The notes under the pieces were generated by a model, which saw only the letters and a program-made list of their open reading frames with translations, did no database searches and was not told the origin of the DNA. Positions 48,801-62,423 of a stretch of 64,000 nt of DNA are shown piece by piece. Positions within the stretch are counted from its first letter, which is position 1, and every line of letters starts with the position of its first letter. The position numbers were made by a program, and so were the translations under genes. The DNA lies in NCBI GenBank assembly GCA_025345505.1, contig JANVCC010000073.1, forward strand, positions 10,388,628-10,452,627, given 5' to 3'. This stretch comes from Todiramphus chloris collaris (Eukaryota > Chordata > Aves > Coraciiformes > Alcedinidae).

Positions 48801-50561
48801 AAAGATTACTGCCATTTAAGGACATACTAATGCAATGCAGTAATTTTCTTCATGGTTAAGACCCCAGGAAGTTATGAGAAGGCAGTATGAATAACTTTGT
48901 GGAAGAGGGGTGTTTTTTAGCTGAAACCAGCCAGGGTTTTAGAAATGCAAGATACATATTTATGAGTATCTTCATGCCTATGAAAGGTGCTAGATTAACC
49001 TTCCCTAAAAGAAGTATCTTCAATTTATTCACTGCAAAAGTGATACATTAGCAGCAGTACTGGTATCGGTGTGTCAGGAGCACTCTCTATCCCTGTTGAG
49101 TCCCTACTGTGGCAAAGCCTGGAGTGTCTGCCTGCTTTTACACATTAAACCAGATCCACTGAAATTAAGAGGGCTGATTCTTTGTTTACCATGTATCTAA
49201 AGAGGTTTGCTGTACCCTCAATTTGTAGAAAGATTCTTCTCAGAATGGGAAGACTGCTTCTCCTCTAGACGTGTCCATCATCTAAACTTTCAGTGCTCAA
49301 CTCAGAATTGTGAACACAAATGCAGAATTTCTTGGGATTTTTTTATATAATAATTGGGAAGGTGGCTAGATTAAAAACATGGGAGATGGTAAGAATATCA
49401 ATAATACCAAGCCCAGGACTGTGTAGGTAAAGTCAATGTTGATAAATCACAACATCCTCCGCAAAACTGGTGTTGGTCATTAGATGGTGAAAACTGTAAG
49501 ATTTACAGATTTCAGTGAATCTAAGCTGATTTACCCCAGCTGAGGGTGTGGCTTGCTTGGTTACTCTTTGGCAGCAGAGAAACAGACATTGCAAATTGAA
49601 TATACAGTTAAAGAAATGATATTAAAAATTAGGTTTTAGAACTTGATGTGGACTTTAATTGAGGATTATAATTGAAATTGTAGTTTCAGACATCTACTTC
49701 TGTAATATCAATTATTTCCCAAAAGTGGGCATTTCAAGACAAGTGTAATCTTCATCAGGAGGGTATTTTTCAAAATATTTTGTTTTTTTAAAATCATCTG
49801 ATGCATTTTTCATTTCTATTAATATTCATAAGAGTGAGGAATCATAACAGTACAACTTTAACTTGAATACCAGTAAAATAATTGGAGCATTCAGCATTGA
49901 AATGTAAACATTGAGCAAGCTTCAGTTATTCACTTAAAGTGGAAAAAAAACCCCAACCCGATACCAAATCATTAAACATGAAGCAAAATATGGAAATGCA
50001 TAAGCAAAACAGAATTCACAACTCTGAACAAAACATGGAGGTTACTGCAGAAGTATTTTCAAAAGGTATTTTTGAGAAATGAAAAAGCAGTCTAAACACA
50101 CTTAATTGTAATTCATAGTTCCATTATATTCCTGTTGTTGCGGAATTGCATATTATTCACCAGGATCTGAAACATTTATAAATGTCTTTCATTAATACGT
50201 TTTAACTATGATCTTCTGGGAAGAGAAATCAAATTAAACATATTTATTTCTCAAGGTACTTGCTTCATGTTTACAAGATGGAAAATAAAAAATTATTGAC
50301 AGAAAAAATTAAGCAACTCCAAACAGGTTATGAGAACAGATGAGCACATATTTGGGTTCCTTTTGGATACCACCGTTATGTGATTAAGGACGGAGTCAGA
50401 CATTCTCCTCTGAACCTAGCTATAGAAGCACTGGAAATCACCTCAACCTGTTCTTACTTCAGTCAGCGATTATGGTCCCACACTTGAAATATCTGACAAG
50501 ATGTGACTGTGGTGCTCATTTCTTTCTTTATTAAACCAGTTGAATTAAACAAAAATTAAAC
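39857..50561. other. Gene desert, middle part
   Basis: No gene or recognisable interspersed repeat. Low complexity includes a TTA/AAT trinucleotide run at 43571-43598 followed by A/C-rich sequence to about 43660, a T-run at about 46280-46294 and an A/C-rich patch near 49944. Sequence at about 44,280-44,480 is less AT-rich than its surroundings, but I cannot assign it. Confidence 0.5.
43571..43660. repeat. AAT/TTA microsatellite with adjoining A/C-rich tract
   Basis: TTATTATTATTAATAATAATAATAA-type triplets (43571-43598) run into AAC-rich sequence. It is a simple repeat with a local inverted symmetry: TTA triplets followed by AAT triplets can fold on each other. Confidence 0.8.
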
Positions 50562-50570
50562 AAAAATCAC
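50562..50570 (+). repeat. Left copy of probable 9-bp CR1 target-site duplication
   Basis: AAAAATCAC here is repeated at 53031-53039, directly after the CR1 tail. Confidence 0.5.
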
Positions 50571-53030
50571 AGTCACTTGCTGTTGTGCTTGTTGGGGACT
50601 TTAACCTCCCAGATATCTGCTGGGAATACAACACAGCAGAGAGAGAATAATCCAAGAGGTTCCTGGAATGTGTGGAGGACAACTTTTTCACACAGCTGGT
50701 AAATGAACCAACCAGGGAAGGTGCACTTCCGGACCTGCTCCTTGTGAACAGGGAAGAACTTGTCGGGGAAGTAAAGGTTGGAGGCCGTCTAGGCCATAGT
50801 GATCATGAGAAGATTGAGTTTTCCTTAGGGACACAAGGAGAGGGGTTAGCAAAACTACCAGCTTGGACTTCTGGAGGGCAAACTTTGACTTGTACAGGAG
50901 ACTGATTGACGGAGTCCCTTGGGAGGCTGTACTGAAGGATATAGGAGTCCAGCAAGGCTGGACATACTTCAAGAGAGTAGTCTTAAAGGTGCAGGAGCAG
51001 GCTGTCCCTACCTGCTGAAAAACAGGCAGGTGGGGAAAGAGAACAGCCTGGCTAAATAGGGACCTTTGGTTAGACATCAAAAACAAAAGGAGAGTCTATG
51101 ACCTTTGGAAGAGAGGACAGGTCTCTTACGTAGACTATAAAGATGTTGTGAAGCAATGGAGGGAGAAGATTAGGAGGTCCAAAGCACAGCTAGAGCTCAA
51201 CCTTGCTAAGGCTGTTAAGGATAATAAAAAATGTTTCTATAAATTCGTTAACAACAAAAGGAGAATTAGGGAAAATCTCCATCATTTATTGGATGCAGAG
51301 GGAATCTTAGTAACAAAGGATGAGGAGAAGATTGAGGTGCTTAATGCCTACTTTGCCTCAGTCTTCAGCAGTGGAATGAGCTATACCCTGGACATCCAGC
51401 CTCTTAAGCTGGGAGAGAGGGAGGGAAAGCAGAATGAGGTTATCATGATTAAAAAGGAGGTGGTCAGGGACCTTCTACGCCACGTGGATGCACACAAATC
51501 TATGGGACCAGAGGGGTTACACCCAAGGGTGCTGAAAGAGCTGGCAGATGTGCTTGCCAAGCCAATTTCCATTATTTATCTGAAGTCCTGGCTAACTGGG
51601 GAGGTCCCAACAGACTGGAGGTTAGCAAATGCGGTTCCCATCTACAAGAAAGGAGGATCCAAGTAACTATAGACCTGTCAGTCTGACCTTGGTACCAGGG
51701 AAGGTCATGGAGCAGATCATCTTGAGTGCTCTTACAAGTTGTATAGAGGGCAACCAGCAGATCAGGGCGAGTCAGCATGGGTTTAGGAAAGGCAGATCTT
51801 ACCTGACGAACCTGTTCTCCTTCTATGAAAAGATGACCTGACTATTGGACTAGGGAAAGGCTGTGCATGTGGTCTACCTGGACTTCCGTAAAGCTTTTGA
51901 CACTGTTCTCCATAGATTTCTAATGGAAAAACTGTCTGCTCATGACCTGGATGAGAATAGGATCTGCTGGATCAAGCACTGGCTGGACAGATGGGCCCAA
52001 AGAGTAGTGGCCAATGGTACTAAATCCAGCTGGCGGCAGGTCACAAGTGGTGTTCCTCAGGGCTCAGTGCTGAGACCATTTCTATTTAACATCTTTATTG
52101 ATGGTCTTAATGAGGACATAGAGTCTACCATCAGTAAATTTGCAGATGACATAAAGTTAGGCAGGTGTGTCGATCTGCGTGAGGATAGGGAGGCTCTCCA
52201 GAGAGACTTAGACTGGATCGCTGGGCCACTGTTAATGGTATGAGTTTCAACAAGGCCAAGTGCCAGGTCCTGCACTTGGGCCACAGCAACCCCATGCAAA
52301 GCTACAGGCTTGGGGAAGCGTGGTTGGAGAGCTGTCTGACGGAGAGGCATCTGGGGGTTATAATAGACAGGCGAATGAATATGAGCCAGCAGTGTGCCCA
52401 GGTGGCAAAGAAGGCCAATGGCATCCTGGCCTGTATTAGAAATAGTGTGAGCAGCAGAAGTAGGGAAGTGATTGTCCCCCTGTACTCAGCACTGGTGAGG
52501 CCTCACCTCCAGTACTGTGTCCAGTTTTGGGCACCTCAGTACAAGAGAGATATCGAGGTGCTGGAGCAGGTGCAGAGGAGGGCAACGAAGCTGGTGAAGG
52601 GATTGGAAAATAGATCATATGAGGATTGTTTGAAGGAGCTGGGCCTGTTTGGTTTGAGGAAGAGGAAGCTGATTGGAGACCTCATCCCTCTCTACAGCTA
52701 CCTGAAAGGACATTGTACAGAGGCTGGTGCTGGTCTCTTCTCTCAGGTAATTAGGGATAGAACCAGGGGGAATGGCGTAAAGCTGAAACAAGGTAGGTTT
52801 AGACTAAACATTAGGAAAAACTTCTTCACGGAAATGGTAGTGAAATATTGGAATGGGCTGCCCAGGGAGGTGGTTGAGTCACCATCCCTGGATGTGTTTA
52901 AACATTGCTTAGATGTGGTGTTGGGGGATATGATCTAGGGGTGAACTTGTAGCGTAGGGCTGATGGTTGGACTCGATGATCCCAAGGTTCTTTTCCAACC
53001 TGAGTGATTCTGTGATTTTGTGATTCTGTG
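50571..53030 (+). mobile_element. CR1 LINE, 2.5-kb 5'-truncated copy
   Basis: The element starts in the C-terminal part of the CR1 endonuclease (LVGDFNLPDICWEYNTAE) and continues through the whole reverse transcriptase and 3' UTR to a tail of TTCTGTGA-like octamers at about 53003-53030. Its 3' UTR wording (GATCCCAAGGTTCTTTTCC) matches the stub at 27021-27195. The flanking AAAAATCAC repeats fit a target-site duplication. Several stops and frameshifts make it inactive. It is the most complete CR1 reverse transcriptase in the window. Confidence 0.93.
50578..52938 (+). pseudogene. CR1 ORF2 relic (endonuclease C-terminus and complete reverse transcriptase)
   Basis: Reading blocks in order are: endonuclease end (50672-50905); a linker and RT N-terminal side at 51148-51666, ending [18 protein letters not shown]; 51629-51841, overlapping in another frame, with [18 protein letters not shown]; 51863-52243 with RT motif A ([12 protein letters not shown]), motif B (SGVPQGSV) and motif C (FADDIKLG) all in one frame; and 52240-52938 with the thumb-like C-terminal region ([26 protein letters not shown]). 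The catalytic aspartates of motifs A and C are present. Frame changes near 51640 and 52230 and stops near 50640 and 51850 break the protein. In an active CR1 it nicks DNA and primes reverse transcription at the target. Confidence 0.9.
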
Positions 53031-53039
53031 AAAAATCAC
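53031..53039 (+). repeat. Right copy of probable 9-bp CR1 target-site duplication
   Basis: AAAAATCAC abuts the CR1 tail and equals 50562-50570, the bases just before the element. Confidence 0.5.
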
Positions 53040-53105
53040 CTGCAGGGCAGTCAGAGATAACAGTACTCTCTTAATAAACCGAGCATTTTTTCCAACCCTG
53101 AGATA

Positions 53106-53212
53106 ATCACAGGATCACAGAATTGCCTAGATTGGAAAAGACCTTTAAGACATCCAACCAATCATTAACCTAACACTGACAAGTCCTTTACTAAGCCATA
53201 TCCCTAAGTAGT
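53106..53212 (-). mobile_element. CR1 LINE 3' stub, different subfamily
   Basis: The minus strand reads a CR1 3' UTR remnant (a GACTTGTCAGTGTTAGG-type segment, then GTCTTTTCCAATC and a TCTGTGATCCTGTGAT tail). It differs from the neighbouring element in the terminal wording. Its 3' end faces the 3' end of the plus-strand CR1, 75 bases away. Confidence 0.8.
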
Positions 53213-56200
53213 AAATAATATAACAAATCCCTAGATGGTAAGTACTTCAGTCATTCTCACTATATATGCAAAAGACTGTCTGATGATGCCCAAGGAACAG
53301 GAAAGTAAGTCAAGGAACACAAGAGGACTCTAGTAAAATAATTATCTACATTTAAAAACCAAAACAAGCAAACCAAACCAAACCAAAATAACCCAACTAA
53401 ACAAAACCCAACCCCCCCCTTCCATACAGGTTTTATGTATCTAGCTAAGATGACACCATGATTTTTCACTGGGAGTCACACTGTGATTGCAAAGCCTGCA
53501 TGAATGAATAACGGGTGGGAAGAACATATCCACCACCATGAGATGAGCTACATGAGGTCCAGGAATTTAGACCTCTTGTTAGCATTCCCTGTGCCTTCAG
53601 TCTGTTCCTTTCTCCCGAGGTTGGCATCACCCTTTCCTACCTGGACAGGAGGGGACATAAACAAAGAAGTAAAGAAAAAGGTAGTTCAAAAACTGATTTT
53701 GTCTCCTCCCTGGTTAGTTCTGACATGGTGCAGGTTTGTTTTTGGTTTTTTCCTGCTTGTTTTGCCTGGGCTACAGTGGAGGGTGAGTTTGTATTTCTAT
53801 TTCTAGGAGTGGATGTGGTATTTTTACCAGGAAAAAGGGGAAGAGTCTTACCTCTAATCTTTCTGTGGTCCCAGGTTCTGTGCTTGGCTTTGTTCTTGAT
53901 GCAGAAGTGCATATTGCAGGGCTTACCTGCCAGATGCTGGCAAAATTCCTAAAGAAACCCTGCAAACACCATCTCTCTTAGTGGGACAGAGAGAGAGCAC
54001 TGCATCAAGTAATATCAAGGGAAAGCACATAGTCATTGTCTCAGCAGCAGAGTGAGATAACACTAACTCTGGCTTCTGACATAATAAATCACAGCACAAT
54101 ATAGAGAAACTACCACAGACGGGTTGCCCCTACCCCATATAAGAGAAAAACAGAATGTTTGTACATCTGTACTCTCAAGACTCACCTGTCCTCACCTTTG
54201 ATTCATCTAGGGTAGCTCAAGCCACACATTATGCTATAAACCTTATGTAGTCCTCACTATCACTTGCCATCTTACTTTGTATATGAGGGAGAAAGAAAAC
54301 ATGGGTTAAAACCCAAAGTATCCCTGTCCCATTGCTGAATGGCAATTCCGAGAAGTCTACCAGAGTCTAATATAACAGAAGGGATGATTAACTTAGTTTC
54401 TCCTACCTTACCCTTCTTAAGGCCAGCTCTTAGGACAATGATATCCAGGAGCCCCTAAAGCACAGCAGTGATGCTATCTTATGCTTTAGATGTGGTTTTG
54501 ACACCACGTTCCTGCAAAGTTCCCATAGCACAATGATCATTCTTGCTGTGGAATTAGGAAAGCAGTTCATTAGAAATCCAGGGGTGCCAAATAAGATGAT
54601 TTCATTAGAGCATTCTGCCAGCTGAAGTGGCTCATGTATTTGGCAATCCAGCACCTGGTGGCAAAACACATTGCTTGGCAAGGGGAACACATTGCTCACC
54701 CTCTATTCTTCACAAATGGAATGTCTTTCATATTCATCAGAAAATCTGAAAAATGCTTTCTTGTTCCCTTGGACTTCTATTACCACTCCTTACCATCAGC
54801 CATCCACCTTCAACAGATACATTTCCATTTCCTGATGAATCCTGACCTAACGAGGAGCTGTGTGTCACCATCGCTGTCTGAAATTCTCTATCTGAAGTCA
54901 TCTGGCTAAGATTATACAATGATTTGAAAGTTATGGCCCTGACAACTGAAAGAATAAAGGGAGATGCTGTTGCCAAAAAAACACCTGCTTTGCAGATATG
55001 GCATTGATGTTGATGCTTGTGGAAATGCCCCCATCCTTATTTGATATCTTCCCCTTTATTAAGGGAAGTTTCCTAAGCACAGCATAGTATAGCCTACCCC
55101 AGTATTTCATACTCAAACTCTAACTAATTTTTAAATGTCCTTGAATACTGTATTTTCTGCAGACCTTAATGATAATGGCCTCATTCTGGTTCTGAACACT
55201 TCTTGAATGCTTTGGAACCTCACTTAACTAAACACATACGACAGATCTAGCTTCTGAGGTTTGACAGTAATGTAGCCCTTTCCCTCCCACTCTTTAAATC
55301 TCATGGCAACAGCACATCTTCTGCTACTCATTATTATATATTTTTATATTTTTTTACTTGTCATGTTGAGCAACTGATTTACATGAGACGGTAGTCCTCC
55401 CTTTTTACTTCATGTTTAGGTCATAACTTTCCAGCTCAGGCCACAATCCCTCTGAAATACTCCAGTAGTTCTTCATGGATGGGAGGACATATGGTCCTAA
55501 GTTGAGAATTTTGTTGCTGTTGCTGTGAGAATACTTATTCCATTCTGGTAGAAATGGATGCACTGTGAGGATTTAAATAGAAAGGAGGAGATTTTGAGAG
55601 GTATCTCTGACTTGTACTTGGCATAAATTGACAAGGTCCCTCTGATTACACTGTGTGCTAGTGTAAAAAACATGGTTACATGATGATTGCATAGTCTAGT
55701 TTTCATCTAAATTGCAATGAATGCAACAACTAATGCTGCTAATTAAAAAAAAATTCAAACCAAGAGAGCTGCATAGTGTAAGTTTTAAAATGTTATCGAA
55801 GCAAGTTCTGATCTCTAAATGTATTGTATATTCTACAAAGAAAAGGGTTCTTCACCTTAATAATTTATGGATTTTAGGTTGTGGTTCACTTTTGATTTTT
55901 TCACATGTTTGCTGTTTTCCCCTGATCTCAATTTAACAACCTCTTTAATATTGATCTGGATATGACAAGCAATGCAAATTTTTTAAGTTCTGCATCATGT
56001 GGCATACTTCAATTATTGGGATTTACCGTCATGAATAATATATAGCTGTGTTCTTTAATTTGTCATTGATTGTTGCCATCTTTTAAAAATTAATGTAGTT
56101 CTAAGTTTTACTGGTTTGACATGCATGGGTCATCTGTTCAACCGAATGTAGTATAAGAAAAAGTGCCAGATTATGTCACAGTACAGTCTAGCACTGTTTT

Positions 56201-59200
56201 TTAACTACATCTTAAAGGGAATGCTTTTGACTTGATAATCATCCACACATTAATGTATCTGTTGATACACGACCAACTATTCCATGAGCAGCAATTTTAC
56301 ACTGAGGTCATAAAACAGCATCTGAGTATTCTCAGTTTTTAGGCTACAGGCAAACTAATGTTTTAGGAGCACAAAGCATTAAAGCTAAATATCTAGTACC
56401 CTAACCAGTCCTAGAGGCCTAGAGAGAATGAACTTCTATTAGGTGTGGAAAGGCCAATCTCAGATTTTTTAAGTATCACAGGTTCAGTGAGGTTTGGTGG
56501 AACCCTGATGACGTGATGGTGGAAGTAAGACATGCACGATCTCTTAGCCTAAGAGGAGAATTACTTCTTCAAAGAATGTACAGTGAGACTGCCTGGCTTT
56601 AAGAACTAACAAAGCCAAGAAAAACTCTCTTGAACTGAGAACAAAGCAGAAAAACAAATAGTCTGCCTTTTCACATTGGAATAACAATAATGATCCCTCC
56701 TCATTGTGTCCTGAATCAAAGACACTACTGAAAAATATTTTCAACCATAGGAAAAAAACCCCAAAACTTGTGGAAGAAAGTTTAATTTTTTGCACTGTAG
56801 CAACCTGAAAGATGATTTTCTGATTATAATTATTTTTAGATGGTATGTCTTGTTAATAGGAACTTATTTCAAAATAAGGTGATGACATAGATTACTTAGA
56901 AGGAAGTAAGTGGTTCAAAGCATTGAAGGAATTTGTTACTCATTGTATTCAAACTATAAATAAGAAAAAAAATAATATCCAAACAAAGTTACTGCAGGCA
57001 TGCTTTCTAGCTATCAGTTGGAGGAAAACTATCATCAGTATTTCTAGGGGATAAAAATCTTAATAAGAATTGGTACTTACTTAGCACCTACAACCTTTCT
57101 GAACTAATTAAATGCTCTTTCAAATACTAGTAGTTGAACCTTCATAATACATCATACAGTGTAGTGATTGCCTGTTTTTATGGAGCAGTAAACACAATGC
57201 AGCAGATGGTATTTCCAAGAGCATCTCTATTACCCTGTCCTCACTTATGCTGAAGTCTATGAGAGTTCTCACATCGATATTTATGGGTCAGAATCACAAT
57301 AACTCTAACTCTCTCATTGACCTCAGCAGCAGGATAGAGAGATCAATAATGATGATGGCCTTTGAAAAAGCTTTTCCTAAGTGACTTCAGATGAGTTGGC
57401 ATAGAAAGGCACTAGCAGAAACTGTCAGGTCACTTGGATCACCTCTTCCAACCACCACACCGCACTGCCTTTGTAGGAAAGTTTTAAGATGCTTCATGCA
57501 CCTGCTGAGAACTGAATGTGCAATCCTTATGAGAAGTCTGTGAATGCAATCTCTGTTTTCCTCTTTATAGAGAAGGACAAGAAAAAGGGTGAAGGTATAA
57601 ATTTTGTATCTCACAATAATGAATATTTCTGTAACTCTGTATCACTAGAAGGACATTTTCCCTGCACTGCCACATGTAGAATAAAAATATCAAAACTTTG
57701 AAGTACATTTGGGACCACAGAATCCAAGTTAAATATTGCAACTGATTATATGGTCACAAGCCATTAGTTTCAGCTCCAAATTGGCAAGAAAGTAGTAGTT
57801 CAGAATTCATATGCATGTGGGAAAAAATGTGCTCAGAAAAATCTGAAAATTAATCAGAAAAATGTAGTTCATAGCAATTCCCTTTTTCCATTTTAACACC
57901 CTATTGCTTATGATGATGGCTCATTAGCTTCTGTCAAATATTTCATCATTTAATCCTCAGCCTTATTTGAGAATAGCTACATTACATTTCTATTCTAGCT
58001 CTAAGTAGGTTTATGTTTGTTAGTCTTGATTTCAAATTTATTTAATGCTAATCCATTTCACCAATTCATAGTACTTCAACTACATGTTTATTCATTTGTT
58101 ATTCTTCTAAGATACTAAATCTGTTCTTTGGATGAAGTAGGAATTCTGCAAAATAGTTATTTTCTTCACAGTGGTAATTATTCTAAGTCTCTGTTAAAAC
58201 TAGATTCATTTTATATATGGAAATGCATGGAAAGATGAGGTCTGAACAATTAATGACTTCCTACTCAAGTGCAGTCTAATTTTTACTCTCTGTTCCAACA
58301 GCCTGTTAAAATATTTCTGTTGGCAGCTAGCAAAATTTCTGAGTGCTCATTAAAAGAAAATGTCAAATATTTTTTTCCTCAGTGTATCATGATAAGTGTC
58401 TGAGAATTACCAATGCCAAAAAACTTTACTGCAGCTGTGTATTACCTATTTAAACAAGTGGGAAACATTTATCTCAGTTTGACTTTTGTTTTGTATTGGA
58501 GAAACTCTGTTAATGGATCAGTTACTATGTAAGTTTTCTGCTTTTACTAAAGGCTTCAAATGTTCATCTGTTTTCCTTAGTAAATGGAATCCCATGAAAC
58601 ACATGTAGTCACTCAGGAAGTGTAACTTCTCTCTACAGGTCTGTGCTGTACAGTTTGCACACTGGTAATTTTAAAATAGAGTGGTTTATGTCACAGTCCT
58701 GGCGAGTACTCCCCTAGGGACTCCTGGATGTCTGAAAGCTCATCCAGTTGCTGTGTTTGGATCCTAACAGAATGAATCCCCATTGGTATGAATAGGCTGG
58801 CAGACCCCAAACAGTTTTCTGTGACATTTGAGAAATGCTGATTCACTTATTCATACATATGTGACAGCAAGAGCTTGCAGTAGATCTTTAAAATTGCACA
58901 GAACTATTCTCCATTGTGGCTCCAGGTAGGAAGGATATCAGACATAGAGACTTGTCTTGTTACCACGCTCACCAACATGTTATCCTAAGGGTGTGGTTTC
59001 ATCTTTCCAATCTTTGACTAGATACCTAACTTGGAAACCATGTGGTTGGTACATCTTAGCCTAAGACAGATGCCTAAATTCATTGAGAAGAATCACGCTC
59101 TGGAGGTGCAAGACTTTCTGTTGCCTTTAAGAGTAATCCAGATGATTAACTGCAACAAGATGTTTATTTCTGGATGGCTAAAGTTAGGTGATATATACCC

Positions 59201-61872
59201 TATGCAAATGACATACAAATCATAAGAATAAGACTATAAAGCACAGATTCTTTTTGCATTATTTGTATCATGACAATGATTATGATACTGGTAACATTTG
59301 AGAGAAAGAAAGGAACAGTCAGAGAATGAGAAGAAGTACAAGCAAATAAAATAAATCAATGATCTAATATCACAAGAAAAAAAAACAGAGACAAATTTAA
59401 CTGAAGGATTGCAATTACAAGTATACATTAACGGGATTCATCAGTGGATGCAGCATAACATAATTTAATCTGAAGTGCACTTGAGAAATTAGAAATGCCT
59501 CTCTTTTGTTGCTTTTTGACATGAAAGAGGTTTGGGAAAGTGTTAGGTTTTAATGTAAATTTAAAAGATTAGTATGCCTGCTATTTGTCTGCAAATAATC
59601 TTCATCTGTTTAACTTCCTTCAGCACTTTCACCCTCCATTTTACTTTGAGATGCTCCAAGGGGAAAAGAATTGTCAAGTCACAAGAATTATTTAAATTTC
59701 ATTTTAAAATATAATCGTGGTTTCTTAGACTGTCTTGTAATCAGGCTAACTACCTTGAAGAGTAAATACAGAATTAATCAAGCTTGTGCTTTCATGTTTA
59801 CCAAATTCCAGGAACTCATAGCATACACTTCAAAGAGGTTAAAAGCATACTATAAAACTATGTTAAAATGACCTATGCCTTGGTTTCTGCAGGTTGGATA
59901 CATGAGCGTGGTATGCAAACATTCGTTTTGTCAATACTTCTCCAAAAGTAGCTAATTAGAACCAGTTCTGTTCCAAGAAAGCAGGAGTTACAGAGGTAAA
60001 GGCTTTAAAATGAATGGAACTTTTTCACCAGTTCAAAAATACTTGTATTATCTCTGGTGTAGTTTGACAAAGTTCTTTCATTACTGTTATTCCAGAAACA
60101 AAATGGAAATCTGTTCTACAATTTAAACCACTCCTTCCCTCCAAGTTCCTCAAACTTACTTTCACTTTCAAAACTTTAAAATCCATTTTTCATTAAAAAA
60201 AAAAAAAAAAAAAAAAGGCAGTCCACTGGAAATCTCTAACTTTTGCAGGGCCTAATCTCATCTTATTCTTCCTTGGGCCTCAAATAGATTTTATTCCTCT
60301 CCACAGACTAAAATATTATATGGTGAGTATAAAGTGTTTTTCACTTTGTCATTAATCCCAAAGAACTGTTACGGACTCATAATATTTTATAGATATGTAA
60401 TTTGTGTAAATGTGTGTGCATGCATGAAGAAAATGGAGGAGGTATATAGCAGATGGTTATTACAAATATTGTGTTACTGTATACATTCCATTTTCAGATT
60501 CTACTGTTACACATAAACCCTTTCAACTATCAGACTGTATAGCACAAGAGCTTACACAATATGAAGTAATTTTTGGCAGCTGCTGCTCATTCTTTCATCG
60601 TCTCTTTGGCAGTATAAACTGAAGCCCTGTCTAATATACAACTAGCACAAGGTCCTCATTATACTGGAATTTAATACTTGGGGCCAGAAGGCTGTATATA
60701 CAATGTAAACCCAGATTCTCTCCCTTGCATTTTGAGTGAACAACTGTTGAATACGTGGTGCCTGACAAAGCTGCCATAATTAAAAGGATAATTATTTGTA
60801 TTCAAGATCCAATTCAGATCCAATGTAAATAAATAAAAATAAGGAAATTAATGGAATAAATTTTGGAAGTTAAATTTACTTGAATACATGTATTTATACC
60901 ACCAGGGAAGAATGACAATTGTCACAGAGTCTACATAGGGCAGTTATGACATACTGAATATCAAAGACTGCATGAGTCTGCAAATATATCCTAGTACTAG
61001 AACCAATGTGTATAAACAAATACACAGTTCTGAACACACAAGAAAAAATACTTTTACTGTGCATTCTTCAAGGCATTATTTTAAATGCTAGCAATGGCTT
61101 AAAACCACTATAAAAATTTATGCAATGACATTTTAAGTTTCAAAGTCCATCCATTCTCCAAGTGGGAAAGAAAGAATATCTTACTGAGGCTCTTTGTAGT
61201 ATGTCCATGCAAATATAGCTCTTCTCAGAGATAACCAGTTCAGTGCTATGTTTGTACTGCCAACATACACACCCAAAGCATTACAAATAAGGGTTTGACA
61301 AGGCACCCACCTTCTAAGAACAGCCTTGTTTTTCCAGAGTCTTAGAACTTTATAGTTCCCATTAACATAATAACTTTTACCATATCTGCCCCATGGAGGG
61401 TCTATGCTCACCTTTATATTTTTTAAAGTAAAAAATATGCTGAATACAATGTCCTTATCCATGAGAAGCAAATAAATGGAACACTCTCTCCATCCACAGT
61501 GTATTAAAAAATACTTGCAACACTTCCTTATTGGATTGCAATTGCTCATCCATGTCATTTTTCACACTGATTTGTTCATTCTGCATTGAACAACCACATA
61601 GATATCCTGCACAAAGCAAGTGAAAGTCATATTCTTGCATGGAGCACTTTACACATACCAAGAGGAAGGTGTTTGACCTCCTTTGACTGAGATGCTAGCC
61701 AAGCATCTCCTATCATTGCATCAGCCTCATATAACCTGGTTTTGATTTTTGACTCAGTTCCTAGCATTAGGAGAGGGAAATGAGTGCAACAGAAGGATAT
61801 ATGAGGGATAGGAACACAGAAGTACACTAAGGTTAAGCCATTTTCTTCTGAAACATGCACATGTTTCGATTG
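53213..61872. other. Gene desert, right part
   Basis: No gene is supported. An A/C-rich low-complexity block lies at about 53350-53420, a T/G-rich patch at about 53737-53762 and a 22-A run at 60195-60216. The short open frames overlap on both strands and match nothing I know. Confidence 0.5.
60195..60216 (+). repeat. Poly-A run of 22 bases
   Basis: An uninterrupted A-run with no recognisable retroposed sequence immediately upstream. Confidence 0.8.
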
Positions 61873-62423
61873 AAGGGCAGCAAATATGACTCCCATGTAC
61901 AAGAAAGGCCAAAAGGAGGATCTGGGGAACTACAAACCTGTCATTCTGACCTTGGTGCCAGGGAAGGTCATGGAAGATCATCTTGAGTGCCATTACACAC
62001 CATATACAGGACAACCAGGCAATCATGCCCAGTCATCAAAGGTTTATGAAAGGCAGGACCTACTTGATGAACTTGATCTCCTTCTATGACAAGATGATCC
62101 ACCCAGTGGATGATGGAAAGACTGTGGATGTTGTCTATGTGAACTTCCATAAAGCCTTCAATGCTGTTTCCCACAGCATTCTCATGAAGAAACTGGCTGC
62201 TTATGGCTCTGCTGGGTAAAACACTGTCTGGATGGCCAGGCCCAAAGAGTGGTGGTGAATGGAGTTAAATCCAGCTGGTGGCCAGTCACAAGTGCCATTT
62301 CTCAGGGCTCAGTATTGGGACCATTTCTGTTTAACATCTTTATCAATGATCTTGATGAGGAGATAGAATACACCCTCAGTAAAGATTGCAGACAAGACCA
62401 AGTTGGGTTGGATTGTTGATCTG
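61873..62423 (+). mobile_element. CR1 LINE, left part of a copy split by an LTR
   Basis: The plus strand encodes the reverse transcriptase from about [25 protein letters not shown] through motif A ([14 protein letters not shown], with the motif A aspartate replaced by N) to just past the motif C region, which is shifted out of frame. It stops at the ATCTG duplicated at the LTR insertion and resumes in phase at 63468. It is 5' truncated and carries a deletion near 62205-62222 as well as frameshifts. Confidence 0.92.
62419..62423 (+). repeat. Left 5-bp target-site duplication of the LTR
   Basis: ATCTG is repeated at 63468-63472. Removing the insertion and one copy restores the expected CR1 wording across the site. 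Confidence 0.85.

Noticed and set aside
54650..54667. CTCF-like wording around CACCTGGTGGC
   Set aside because: Only part of the core fits the consensus and flanking positions disagree, which is not enough to call an insulator.
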